DNA from: Trichopria drosophilae
Taxonomy: Eukaryota; Arthropoda; Insecta; Hymenoptera; Diapriidae
Direction: 5' to 3'
DNA: 64,000 bases
Assembly (NCBI GenBank): GCA_030407085.1
Contig: CM059582.1
Span: 29,897,001 to 29,961,000, forward strand
Translations under genes and position numbers: made by a program
Shown here: positions 10,913 through 20,738 of the stretch, piece by piece
Layout of the letters: each line of letters starts with the position of its first letter
Position numbering within the stretch: the first letter of the stretch is position 1
The notes under the pieces: generated by a model
What the model was told of the DNA's origin: nothing
The model's database searches: none
Seen by the model: the letters and a program-made list of their open reading frames with translations, nothing else

Positions 10913-11913
10913 TGTAAAGAGCCCGCTATTTTATATTTATGTGTCTCAAATGAAATATGTTCAATGCAATTTTGTTACAAGATAATTTAAAACAATTTTG
11001 TTCGTTAGTAACTTCGCGACGTGGAATTAGACTATAAATGACTAGCCCTACTTATAGTATGTAAAAAGTTAAGTAAAAAATATACGGCATAGTTCTACTT
11101 TTGACGCGCTTGATCACTCTAACCTGTTGTTTGTCCATTCACACACTTCACATAATTTATCACACAATGAACTTGTCCAACATCACCTAGTACACCATTG
11201 GATTATTGTGATTTGGTCCAAACATCTAGGCCATGATGACTTCGGAAGTGGCGTGATGAAATATTCTTCGATGAAATAAAGCCAGATCTCGTTCCATTGA
11301 TGTTGCACCATAACATAAAAAATGAACGAAGGTGTCAGCGACGCATTTAGACACTAAAAGGGTATATTCCAGAATTTTGACAGAGAGACGGAAGTTACCT
11401 TAAAACTTGCCGAGGGGCAAGTTACATCCAGTGTCCTGGCACAAGGAACCCCTCGGTCTGTGCGCTGAAGCCTGCGACCAATTTTCGCCAACACCTGACG
11501 AAGAACGTCAGCGATAAATTTCTTCAGGTACAAATTGGCGATGAGTATCTTTAAGTCCAAATAATTCCCGTTCGAGTTAGCGAGTTCAATTTTCGAAATT
11601 GGAGAACGTGGCTTTGGGAGAAAAGAGTACGTCCGTCCAGGTCGACGTTCCAAAACGAAGAAGAAGGGAATTTTACACGCGCCTAATTACATCGTGACAT
11701 CCCCACCTTTTTCGGCACTGCGTTCTTAAATACACCGTAACAACAATTACGCCGCCTACCCGCGCCGATCACGAAGCTACTGTTATAATTTATCGCACGA
11801 AATAGCAATAGAGCCATAAAGGTAAGGATGGGCTTACCTTACCGACGGAACACAAAGCACACAACTCAGCTCACAAGATAACCCGCGCATAGACAGGCAT
11901 ACATTTTCCTACA
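10913..11913 (-). repeat. 3' LTR of the Ty3/gypsy element
   Basis: 1001 bp, starting TGTAAAGAGC and ending CCTACA on the plus strand. It matches 18201-19201 with a constant offset of 7288 and one substitution that I could see (11215). It carries a 99-codon minus-strand open frame (11354-11653) that is also present in the other LTR. No known domain is visible, and such frames inside LTRs are usually incidental. Confidence 0.95.
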
Positions 11914-11928
11914 AATATCCCCCTTTAA
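11914..11928 (-). promoter_or_regulatory. Polypurine tract (plus-strand primer)
   Basis: On the element's coding strand the LTR is preceded by TTAAAGGGGGATATT. The AAAGGGGG core just upstream of the 3' LTR is the expected RNase H-resistant primer for second-strand synthesis. Confidence 0.8.
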
Positions 11929-12414
11929 TATGACGAATAAGTTTTGACATGAGACATATTAAAAAAGAATGTACATACATAATTTAACCCACACTTAACA
12001 AGTGAATGCTGAAGCATCGACTTACGAGCGCGTACTGCGCTTTAACACCGTTTTAAACGTTTATTTGGAACACCAATCTCGCGGAACCATAACCCGAGTG
12101 ATATGCTCGCTCTTAGGTTTAATTTACATCTTTTTCTTATCTTAATACTCCGATTAATTTACAGGTACGAGTTTACAAAAGTTTCACAAACTTGATACTA
12201 GTCGAGTTAATCTAATACATCAGATGCCCTAAATTTACTTAATGTGTGACTAATATCTACACAATCGATACGCGAAGGCGTTTTCGCTATGTTTAACAGA
12301 AACATCTTACAACTCTTATTCAGAATTCGACGTATATGAAATATAAAAAATCTCGTTTAACAATATAATTTGTTATAATTCTTTGCCATTCATCGCGTTC
12401 AACAACACAAACTT
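11929..12414. other. Non-coding stretch between integrase and polypurine tract
   Basis: About 490 bases with no open frame of note. This is where an envelope gene would lie in an errantivirus; none is present, and nothing here resembles a remnant of one. Confidence 0.6.
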
Positions 12415-13353
12415 CTAATTTATGCGGGCTCGATAGTACTTTCTTAAATTTAAACGATTGTAGGTACCAAAGACTCGTTTTTGATCATTTAAAAATCCCA
12501 ATTTGAAAGCATTTTCCCCTATGCGTTCCAAGACGACGTATGGACCATCGTATAAATAACAAAATTTTGCAATTTTATGTTCAACCGCGGAGGATTGAGG
12601 TGCCGTCCGCACCAAAACCTCATCCCCCACATCAATCCTTACGTGAGACACATTTTTCTGATGTTCTCGTCGTTTTTGTGCTGCCACTAACAATCGTTTC
12701 TTGGCCAAGGCGATCATGGTTTCTTGCGAAACGTGTTGGCTATCCGGGAATGTTATCACGTCTTTTACGCGTTCTCGGCTTGACATACCGTAATGTAATT
12801 CGTCCGGTCTGTACCCCGTTCCTACGTGCGTTGATTCATTTAACCACCTTTGGATTTGGGGGAGGTAACACGCCCATTTTGTATGTTTTTCTGGACAACA
12901 AACGCGAAACAAGCGCCCCAATTCCCTCATGACGCGTTCCGCGGGATCGGATTGCGGGTGCCTAATAGACGAATATCTAACTATAATGCCTAGATCGGTC
13001 AAGGTCTTCACCCATAAGCCAGATGTAAATTGAGGCCCGTGATCTGTCAACACTGCCACCATTTTACCCCGAGTAGGAATGTATTCATTCACTACTTTAT
13101 GTACGCATGTTCGTGCCGTTGCGGTTTTCATAGCATATAAAGTGACCAATTTTGAAAATGCGTCTACAATAACTAATACGAATCGAACCCCCCCGCGCGA
13201 AATCGGTAATGGTCCATACAAATCGGCACACGCGAGCTCATTTGGTCCATTCGGAACAATTCCCTGAAACTCCCCCTCCATGGAGTAGTTAAGGTACTTG
13301 GTCCTTTGACATAAATCGCACGTTCGAATGTATCTCTTTATATCACGCGTCAT
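12415..13353 (-). CDS. Integrase region of pol (separate frame)
   Basis: A 312-codon frame on the minus strand. It opens with the CDLC half of the N-terminal HHCC zinc-binding module (Cys12, Cys15). The two histidines of that module lie at the end of the upstream pol frame. The catalytic core follows: ADLYG (Asp44), LTDHGPQF (Asp104) and the Glu in PAERVMREL (Glu139), spaced about 35 residues from the second Asp as in the retroviral-type DDE family. The C-terminal 90 residues are basic with a GDEVLVR segment typical of gypsy integrase tails, ending LRKYYRARIN. The annotated Met is not a real start. Protein homology runs back through it into the region of the A8T7 run, so this is the 3' part of one polyprotein cut by a +1 base. 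Confidence 0.9.
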   Translation of the reverse strand: MTRDIKRYIRTCDLCQRTKYLNYSMEGEFQGIVPNGPNELACADLYGPLPISRGGVRFVLVIVDAFSKLVTLYAMKTATARTCVHKVVNEYIPTRGKMVAVLTDHGPQFTSGLWVKTLTDLGIIVRYSSIRHPQSDPAERVMRELGRLFRVCCPEKHTKWACYLPQIQRWLNESTHVGTGYRPDELHYGMSSRERVKDVITFPDSQHVSQETMIALAKKRLLVAAQKRREHQKNVSHVRIDVGDEVLVRTAPQSSAVEHKIAKFCYLYDGPYVVLERIGENAFKLGFLNDQKRVFGTYNRLNLRKYYRARIN

Positions 13354-15763
13354 CCCCCGCCAATAAAAAAATTTTTTTTACGACGCTGGTTACCTTAAAA
13401 ACTCCCATGTGCCCATCATCATGCACCAATTTGATTAACGATTCGACCATCAAATCCGGAACAACCACCCTCCATGTATTTTCCTCATGGCTCTTATGAA
13501 ATAATACATTATCATATAATTTATACTTATCAACAGGTGTGCCAAATTCGATAGCCGAGATAATTTTGTTTAAATTTTCTTGGTATCGCTGTATATTTCG
13601 TATTTCCCGATATAACGATTTTGAGGGATCATTTCTATTTATCACATTTACGATCAACGAGGCCCGATGGATATTTTCGTTGCTGCAATCTACGTTTGTC
13701 ACGTTTAAATTGTTCCCGTCACGTATTACGTCCATCTGTCCGACTCTGCTGAAATAATCGGCAATGACGTTGTCTTTCCCACGACAATGGATAAGCTCGA
13801 AAGAATATTGTTGTAAGAAAATGGACCACCTAGTTAGACGAGCACTTTGGAATGGCGTTTTTAATAGAAAAAGCAACGCTTCATGATCACTTACGACTAT
13901 TGACTTTATTCCATATAGGAATACGTGAAATTTTCTGAACGCAAACACTACGGCGAGCAGCTCTAATTCGGTAATTGTGTAGTTACTCTCGTATTTGGTT
14001 AGCAAACGACTTACGACAGAAATTATCATCATTTCATCATTTGTTTCCTTTTGGTAAAGAATCGCACTAATTCCTGATATGCTTGCATCAGTTTGCACAT
14101 AAAAATCTAAATCTAGACGATAATGACTCAATGCTACACATTTACCGAAATTGTCCTTTAAATTTTGGAAGGCACGACTGTGTTCTTCGCTCCATTCAAA
14201 TTTCTGGTTTGCACATAGAAGATCACGCATTGGTTCTAACAACGAAGAATGTTTTACACTAAACCGCCTATAAAAATTGCAGATTCCGAGGAATCTTTGT
14301 AATTCTTGTCTCGTACGAGGTCTTTGTATTTCCGAAATAGCTTGAATTCGTTCAGGATCTGGTTTTATTCCCCGGGGTGTTATTATCATCCCTAAAAACG
14401 AAATTTCTGACTTACCCAAAACAGATTTGTTCAAATTTAAGGTAAAACCAGCCCTCTGTAGTCGTAAAAACAATTGTCGCAAAACTGATAGGTGTTCCGT
14501 CCATGTAGAAGTCGCGCACATAATGTCGTCCACATATACTGTAATATTGGCATCGAGATTATCACCGAGAGCGACCCGCAAAGCTCGTATAAAACCTGCG
14601 CCGGCCGTCTGCAGTCCGAAGGGTATGCGTTTAAACCTATATTGAACCCCCTCGAAAAGGAACGCGGTATATTTTCTCGAATTTTCAGACAATCTAACTT
14701 GTAAATACCCTTGCGTTATATCAAATGAGGAGAATAACCTCTTTTTCGCATACCGTTGCATAATCGAGTCTATTTCGGGTGGTCCCTCTCTGTCCGGGAT
14801 CAAAACTTTATTAATCTGCCGCGCATCCAAGCATATCCTTATCCCCCCACTTTTCTTTTTTACAATGTGTATCGGGTTGATATAAGGGCTACTTGCTCTT
14901 TCGATTATATCTGATTCAAGCATATTCTGTAATTCTCGACGAACCGCTTCTCGGTAAGCGTATGGCACGGGATAATTCTTATTAGCATGAATTTTGTCGG
15001 TTTTAACTTCTAATACATGTTCAAAAACTGTACATAGTCCAGGTCGTTCCGAAAAAATGTCCTTAAATTCTCGCAATAAATTAAAAAGTCTATCTCGGTT
15101 GTTCATATCTATATCCGTGACTCCGTCAACAAGATCCCAAGCACGTTGCTCAAAATCGACGTCGTTTTTTATCCCTACTAGGTGGTTAATCGGATCGTCC
15201 CTTAACGTTTTATCTCCATTAAAATTACATATACCTAAGTTTACTTCGTTGTCCCTTGGTATACCAACAAAATGCTCGAATATGACGAGTTCGTTTGCAA
15301 TTAACTTACTATTAATCGTGATTTGCTTATTAGCATAGTCAATAATGGCGTTATTTTGCTTCAGCCAATCGTTTCCTAAGATTAAGTCATAAACAACGTT
15401 GGGAATTACCAAGAAGACAGTTGATATTGACCGCTCACCAATTTTTACTTCGCTAAAAATTTGGTATTTTACTCGTTGTGGCCTCTTTCCGTCGACTCCA
15501 GTAATAGTAACGTTATGCACCGGTAAAACCCTTACGCATGATTGTATTTTTTGAAAAATACTATTAGATATGGCCGTTACGTGGCTTCCCGTATCCATTA
15601 GTCCAAACATTTCTGCGTTTCCTATTTTAACTTTTAAAGACGGTCTTTGATATTCTAATTTCTTTTCACAGAATTCCGAGTGGCCATCAATTACGTCATA
15701 TGTTAGGTCGTTTATGATGTCGTATTGATTTAAGTGATTTGGAACACGACCTTTTGTTTCCAA
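13343..15763 (-). CDS. Pol: protease, reverse transcriptase, RNase H
   Basis: The frame is 806 codons. The aspartic protease is at about residues 42-140 (active site MDTGS at 56-60, and the LILGNDWL flap-side motif near 127). Reverse transcriptase is at about 265-460, with LFSSFDI (Asp348), IPFGL and YVDD (410-413). RNase H is at about 550-640, with QTDAS (Asp559), the TELELLAV glutamates and SDHEAL (Asp626). The C-terminus reaches the His pair of the integrase zinc module (LVHDDGHMGVFK) and then runs out of frame at GDDA. The first codon called is TTG, not ATG. The frame is open upstream to the slippery site at 15775-15781, so it is almost certainly made as a Gag-Pol fusion by -1 frameshifting rather than started here. 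Confidence 0.95.
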   Translation of the reverse strand: METKGRVPNHLNQYDIINDLTYDVIDGHSEFCEKKLEYQRPSLKVKIGNAEMFGLMDTGSHVTAISNSIFQKIQSCVRVLPVHNVTITGVDGKRPQRVKYQIFSEVKIGERSISTVFLVIPNVVYDLILGNDWLKQNNAIIDYANKQITINSKLIANELVIFEHFVGIPRDNEVNLGICNFNGDKTLRDDPINHLVGIKNDVDFEQRAWDLVDGVTDIDMNNRDRLFNLLREFKDIFSERPGLCTVFEHVLEVKTDKIHANKNYPVPYAYREAVRRELQNMLESDIIERASSPYINPIHIVKKKSGGIRICLDARQINKVLIPDREGPPEIDSIMQRYAKKRLFSSFDITQGYLQVRLSENSRKYTAFLFEGVQYRFKRIPFGLQTAGAGFIRALRVALGDNLDANITVYVDDIMCATSTWTEHLSVLRQLFLRLQRAGFTLNLNKSVLGKSEISFLGMIITPRGIKPDPERIQAISEIQRPRTRQELQRFLGICNFYRRFSVKHSSLLEPMRDLLCANQKFEWSEEHSRAFQNLKDNFGKCVALSHYRLDLDFYVQTDASISGISAILYQKETNDEMMIISVVSRLLTKYESNYTITELELLAVVFAFRKFHVFLYGIKSIVVSDHEALLFLLKTPFQSARLTRWSIFLQQYSFELIHCRGKDNVIADYFSRVGQMDVIRDGNNLNVTNVDCSNENIHRASLIVNVINRNDPSKSLYREIRNIQRYQENLNKIISAIEFGTPVDKYKLYDNVLFHKSHEENTWRVVVPDLMVESLIKLVHDDGHMGVFKVTSVVKKIFLLAGDDA
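13364..13380 (-). other. Frame-disrupting homopolymer (A8T7) in pol
   Basis: On the coding strand the sequence runs T, eight A, seven T, then ATTGG. Upstream of the run the RT/RNase H frame carries the conserved integrase zinc-module lead-in. Downstream the conserved sequence is in the +1 frame. One base too many in the run explains it. A -1 slip cannot restore this direction of shift, so it is either an inactivating insertion or a sequencing or assembly error in a homopolymer. Confidence 0.8.
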
Positions 15764-15781
15764 ATCACCTACCCGTTTAAA
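15734..15781 (-). promoter_or_regulatory. -1 programmed frameshift signal between gag and pol
   Basis: In the gag frame the coding strand reads CAT TTA AAC GGG TAG. T TTA AAC (15775-15781) is a canonical X XXY YYZ slippery heptamer in the correct register. The gag stop (15769-15771) lies one codon later. Six bases after the heptamer begins a perfect 11-bp stem, GTGATTTGGAA (15758-15768) with TTCCAAATCAC (15734-15744), closing a 13-nt loop. After a -1 slip the pol frame is open through the junction. Heptamer, short spacer and stable hairpin together form a textbook frameshift cassette. Its activity is inferred. Confidence 0.88.
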
Positions 15782-16896
15782 TGTACGATTTCATCATTTA
15801 CCGACTTTTCGCACCCGTACGCGGTCTGAAAAGAGCTACTCGACCCCTCTTCATCCTCGCGATGAACGGTCACAAACGCTATGTGTTTTTCTCCATTGCC
15901 TCGTTTATCGTTTTTATATCCATTTGGGTCTCGCCATGCGTTTTTATTTGAATTTACCGCGGGCTCATTTTGCTTTGCATACTTGTCACGCGATTCTACA
16001 TCTGGTTTAGGTGTACTAGCATTCCCTTTGCCCCTCCACGAATCATTTTTTGACAAATTTCTGTCGTTCGCCCCACTACGCATATCATGACGATATCCGT
16101 CGTCATATCGTTGATAGCTATTTTCCGGTTTCCTATAATTTTTACCATAATCTACCCGTTCATTATCCCGATGCGGTCTAGTATCCCGACTCCTCCAAGA
16201 AAAGTTATGTATATTTGATTCATTTATCTTTTTCGTGTCGTCGCTTCTTCGTACGTCATCTTGTCGGCCTAGGGCTTCTTTAAATGCTTGGGAGTTTTTT
16301 AAACTAACTGCGGTTAAAGCCATTTGAATATTTGATGGTAATTGTTTTAGAATAGTATAGTTTCGTTCGTATTCACTCATACCTGGTTCAATGTTGCAAA
16401 TTTCATTGCACTGTCGATAAAAATACGATAACAATGTTCCGTGTTTATGATACTCAAAATGGTTCTCCCGCCAGGCATCTTTGGCCTGAGTTTTAATCTC
16501 GACCGAAAAGAACTCATCATTAAATGCACGTTTAAAATCCTCAATGTTGCACATTTCGTATTTTGCAACTTGGAACCAGATATAAGCGCGCTCTATAAGA
16601 GCAGACTCTAGCAAAATGGGGACATAATCATCAGGCACCTCTTTAATCGCGCAATATTGATCAAAATCATACATGAATTTTACGGGGTTGTCTTGGTGCT
16701 CGTCACGAAATGTTGGCATTTTTAATTCTATTGGGGCTTTAAACTGTCGTCCCCCAGATTCGTGAGTCTTGTTGTTGAACACAATGAATCGCAAGTAATC
16801 AATTTCTCTTCGCATTGCTCGAATTTCCTGCCTAAGACTATACATGTCGCTACCATTCGAATTTATAGATTCAACATCATCTATTCTATTTGCCAT
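15769..16896 (-). CDS. Gag polyprotein
   Basis: A 375-codon frame from an ATG at 16896 to TAG at 15769. Residues about 18-40 form a charged heptad-like helix. Residues about 50-210 look like a gypsy-type capsid (PVKFMYDFDQYC, AYIWF, LLSYFYRQ, MSEYERNYTILKQLPSN). The C-terminal third is basic and rich in Arg, Asn, Asp and Ser, with repeated R-D/D-R pairs. It has no CX2CX4HX4C zinc knuckle, so RNA binding probably relies on the basic tail. It packages the element's RNA into virus-like particles in the cytoplasm. The ATG has a good context after 1.3 kb of leader. The last codons overlap the frameshift signal. Confidence 0.9.
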   Translation of the reverse strand: MANRIDDVESINSNGSDMYSLRQEIRAMRREIDYLRFIVFNNKTHESGGRQFKAPIELKMPTFRDEHQDNPVKFMYDFDQYCAIKEVPDDYVPILLESALIERAYIWFQVAKYEMCNIEDFKRAFNDEFFSVEIKTQAKDAWRENHFEYHKHGTLLSYFYRQCNEICNIEPGMSEYERNYTILKQLPSNIQMALTAVSLKNSQAFKEALGRQDDVRRSDDTKKINESNIHNFSWRSRDTRPHRDNERVDYGKNYRKPENSYQRYDDGYRHDMRSGANDRNLSKNDSWRGKGNASTPKPDVESRDKYAKQNEPAVNSNKNAWRDPNGYKNDKRGNGEKHIAFVTVHREDEEGSSSSFQTAYGCEKSVNDEIVHLNG

Positions 16897-18180
16897 GTTT
16901 GTTTAATTAAAGCTGAAATTAATTAACAAAACTTTTCCTGAAACGCGATTATGAACTGCTATTCGCGGTTTACCTAAACTTTAAATCGTCACTAATTTGT
17001 CCGTGATCTTTGATCATGACACGTGTAAATATAAACTGTATTATAAATTAATTTCTGATTTTATTAAAATTCCTTAATAATTTGCCATTAAATACAAATA
17101 CCATATAGTATAATTAATATATAAACAAACATTTAAATAAAATTCAATTTAATTTTTCAAAAATAAATTTCATAGTTTCAAATTAAAATTTTCTAAATTT
17201 CTTACGAGTTTCAGTTACTTTTAATCTATTATTATTAAACGTTAATTATTTAAATATCTATTTTTGTTTTTCAAATATCGAGTTACAATAAATAGTTAAT
17301 TTTATATTTACTACATGAATTCACAGTGTAATAACCGTTTTCTAAATTACGTGACTTGTTTTTCTCCTTAAATTTAGAATTTCTTCGGTTATTTATTTCA
17401 TGTCACAATAGCGATAAACAAACATTAAATCTCCTATTGTTTTCCTTTATTATTTTTGCTCAAGGTATATTCGTTCAAGTAAACATAATCAGAATACCGA
17501 AATGCTCAATTTACTATATAGTAAATGTTTGTGCTCTTTTTCTATTTTCAGCCTTGAATGTAAACAATACTGAAATCAAACTGTTTGAACTATAATGAGG
17601 TTAAATGATAATTTTAAATTTTTCGCCGTATAAATAAAAATATCATGTATTCTCCCTTATTTTTCAACATTGTACACATGTCGAATTTCAAACAATTGGG
17701 ATAATCAGTTGATTATTTGTAAAATATTTTCTTCTAAATGCATTTATAATTTCTTTATAAATAAATAAATTTATAAAATGTAACTGCTTTTCTTCCGAAT
17801 TAGTGAGTTTCTATAATGGTTGTCAATTTTACTATAAGTACTGTTAATTATTCTTTATCGTCATTCCTGTATTTATTTCAAATTCATTCTGTTTCATTAT
17901 TGTAGAGATCAACATCGAAACTTCATAATATGCATCAAATTTCAATGCTAATACTCTTTCTTTACTGTTCACCCAGAATAAAGCAATAAAACAAATTAAC
18001 TTGACACTCAAAATTCAAACTTTAAAAGAAAATCAAATTGACTCTTCAAACTGCCGATCAATGTATTTAAAAATATTATTTAGATTTTGTAGCAAATATT
18101 TAATTTTTAAGTTTTTACCAAAAGAGAATTTAATTTTCTTTTTACGTAAACTATGATCGATATTCTGATTTTGTAACTTG
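16897..18180. other. Long untranslated leader of the LTR element
   Basis: About 1.28 kb between the primer site and the gag start, very AT-rich and without an open minus-strand frame of note. A leader this long is unusual for a Ty3/gypsy element. It could hold packaging signals or be partly captured host sequence. The 79-codon plus-strand frame at 17356-17595 is antisense and not convincing. Confidence 0.6.
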
Positions 18181-18198
18181 GCCTCTAGTTGGTCGCCA
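18181..18198 (-). promoter_or_regulatory. Primer binding site (tRNA-Arg-like)
   Basis: On the element strand the 5' LTR ends in ACA, followed by a 2-nt spacer GA and then TGGCGACCAACTAGAGGC. The first eight bases TGGCGACC are complementary to a GGTCGCCA tRNA 3' end, as in insect tRNA-Arg used by mdg1/412-type elements. The match beyond position 8 to the tRNA-Arg that I know is poor, so the exact primer tRNA is uncertain. Confidence 0.6.
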
Positions 18199-18200
18199 TC

Positions 18201-19201
18201 TGTAAAGAGCCCGCTATTTTATATTTATGTGTCTCAAATGAAATATGTTCAATGCAATTTTGTTACAAGATAATTTAAAACAATTTTGTTCGTTAGTAAC
18301 TTCGCGACGTGGAATTAGACTATAAATGACTAGCCCTACTTATAGTATGTAAAAAGTTAAGTAAAAAATATACGGCATAGTTCTACTTTTGACGCGCTTG
18401 ATCACTCTAACCTGTTGTTTGTCCATTCACACACTTCACATAATTTATCACACAATGAACTTGTCCAACATCACCTAGTACACCATTGGATTATTGTGAT
18501 TTTGTCCAAACATCTAGGCCATGATGACTTCGGAAGTGGCGTGATGAAATATTCTTCGATGAAATAAAGCCAGATCTCGTTCCATTGATGTTGCACCATA
18601 ACATAAAAAATGAACGAAGGTGTCAGCGACGCATTTAGACACTAAAAGGGTATATTCCAGAATTTTGACAGAGAGACGGAAGTTACCTTAAAACTTGCCG
18701 AGGGGCAAGTTACATCCAGTGTCCTGGCACAAGGAACCCCTCGGTCTGTGCGCTGAAGCCTGCGACCAATTTTCGCCAACACCTGACGAAGAACGTCAGC
18801 GATAAATTTCTTCAGGTACAAATTGGCGATGAGTATCTTTAAGTCCAAATAATTCCCGTTCGAGTTAGCGAGTTCAATTTTCGAAATTGGAGAACGTGGC
18901 TTTGGGAGAAAAGAGTACGTCCGTCCAGGTCGACGTTCCAAAACGAAGAAGAAGGGAATTTTACACGCGCCTAATTACATCGTGACATCCCCACCTTTTT
19001 CGGCACTGCGTTCTTAAATACACCGTAACAACAATTACGCCGCCTACCCGCGCCGATCACGAAGCTACTGTTATAATTTATCGCACGAAATAGCAATAGA
19101 GCCATAAAGGTAAGGATGGGCTTACCTTACCGACGGAACACAAAGCACACAACTCAGCTCACAAGATAACCCGCGCATAGACAGGCATACATTTTCCTAC
19201 A
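18201..19201 (-). repeat. 5' LTR of the Ty3/gypsy element
   Basis: 1001 bp, same termini as the left LTR. It drives transcription leftward. It contains the second copy of the 99-codon frame (18642-18941), identical in translation to that in 11354-11653. Confidence 0.95.
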
Positions 19202-19205
19202 ATAC
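19202..19205. repeat. Target-site duplication (right copy, ATAC)
   Basis: ATAC directly after the LTR terminal CA, identical to 10909-10912. Confidence 0.85.
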
Positions 19206-20527
19206 TTTGTCCATTATGCTTCTAATTGTTTTTAAACAGGCAATAATTGATGAGTATCGGAAGTGCTCTGCATTATTTCAGTAATATCTTCATTATTATG
19301 TTACGTTCTCATAACCTCTCCAAAATCATAACAGAATCTAACTTGTTAACGGTAATTTACGCGAGCTCGAGAAAGCACATACGAATAACCTTATTATCCA
19401 CATTGACTGATGATCCAGAGACTAAGTCGTTTACTTAAAGCAATTGATAGATACAGGAGGCGAAACACGAAAATTTCATTGAATTTTATATTATTTTTAC
19501 TAAGGTCGTCAAAAAACTGGTCAATAAAATGGCTCAGTGCATCAGTGGGATACATACTCGAAAAAAGTTTTCATGTTCCCGTAATCTTTCTTTGAATAAT
19601 TACAACTTTTTTCATACAGAAAATATTTCCTTCTATAAACCAATCTAAAACAGATTTTCTTAATTGCGGTACTTTTTGGGAGAAAGTGCGATAAGATGCG
19701 AAGTGGGATTTAACTGTTTCGTTTTATAAGATCAATTCCTTCAGAAATGCGAAATATTGGTTTAATTACCTGTTATTCGTATTTTTCGAGTTTTTCAAAT
19801 CCCTAATTATTATCAAAATTAAATGCAATTTTATTAGACACGAATAAGAAAGTAGCGGATATTATCATCATTTCTTTGTTATTATTTCCGCGTCTGTTTT
19901 TAATTATTAATTTTTGCTGTTTATATTTTTTCCTTTTTGTGACATTTTAAGCTATTAGCTATTTTCATTGAAGATGATTTTTTTTAATTTGAAGATAGAT
20001 TCGTAACCAGCGACCTCAAAAGCCCCAGAGTTATAAAATTCAACTAAATTGTTTATAAAGAAAAATACATGCCCGACAGGGTTAATAAGCAAATGTAAAC
20101 AAATGCGGTGATTTTATGTTTCCCTTTCATAAAGAACTTACTTATCAACGTAGATCCGTTACACCAGATAAAATTATGACACCAGATGGACTTTTACTAA
20201 CGCTATAACGTGTGTATTTAGTGAAAGGAACTATCGGAGTTGCCTGTCACGTGTCGACGGATGATGCCTTTGCCATAAACATAAGTCTCTTCATTCATTA
20301 AATCTCTCCCAGCCCATTTTCCACCAATCAATCAAATTTAGGCATTTAAAAATGCGGCATGTAAAAGGTGATTTCTTCTACCAGCTATTTTCCATCGCTT
20401 TTTCTATATTTAATAGGTAAAACTGCCCAATAACTACATAATGTCAAAATAAAATATTACAACGCTATTTTGATGTACTTTTATCTGCAGATTACGAATT
20501 CGATAATAAAATTTGGAGATTGGACAT
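19206..20527. other. Intergenic, nothing recognised
   Basis: No supported gene. A motif at 19999-20045 (ACCAGCGACCTCAAAAG, then AGTTATAAAATTCAA) is the reverse complement of a dispersed GTCGCTG-containing repeat seen at 31020, 39199 and 39309. Confidence 0.4.
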
Positions 20528-20738
20528 ATTAAAGCGGCCGGGGAACAAAGTTCCGAAAATCAAAACGCCGAAAGGCTAAAATTTCGATATTGCGTGAGTC
20601 CGAGGTATTTTAATTTGCATTCTTTTTGCCAAATTTTCAAAGACAAAGTGAAGAAAATCACGCTAGAGCCATGTTATATCAAAATTTTGGCCTTTCGGTA
20701 TGTTGATTTTCGGAACTTTGTTCCCCGGCCATTAAAGC
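20528..20738. mobile_element. 195-bp MITE with 8-bp target duplication
   Basis: The element spans 20536-20730 and is flanked by perfect direct repeats ATTAAAGC (20528-20535 and 20731-20738). Its ends, GGCCGGGGAACAAAGTTCCG and the reverse complement, continue as an inverted repeat of about 55 bp with a few mismatches (GAAAATCAA, CCGAAAGGC, AAAATTT). An 8-bp duplication is typical of hAT, P and Merlin DNA transposons. The terminal sequence does not match a hAT consensus that I know. It has no coding capacity; the plus-strand 78-codon frame across it is incidental. Confidence 0.85.

Larger units (their letters stand above)
10913..19201 (-). mobile_element. Nearly intact Ty3/gypsy LTR retrotransposon
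   Basis: An 8289-bp element on the minus strand. It has two 1001-bp LTRs with TG..CA ends, a 4-bp ATAC target duplication, a tRNA-complementary primer site beside the right (5') LTR and a G-rich polypurine tract beside the left (3') LTR. The coding order is gag, protease, reverse transcriptase, RNase H, integrase, which defines Ty3/gypsy. The only LTR difference I found is G at 11215 against T at 18503, so the insertion is recent on an evolutionary scale. There is no envelope frame: only about 500 non-coding bases lie between integrase and the polypurine tract. One single-base frame disruption in pol (13364-13380) is the only obvious lesion, so this copy may be mobilisable only in trans unless the extra base is an assembly error. 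Confidence 0.95.

Noticed and set aside
12540..12932. 130-codon plus-strand frame
   Set aside because: Antisense shadow of the integrase gene.
13364..13380. A8T7 run as a second programmed frameshift site
   Set aside because: Restoring the integrase frame needs +1 (or -2). Slippage on A/T runs normally gives -1, and no stimulatory hairpin is evident. A simple indel is more likely.
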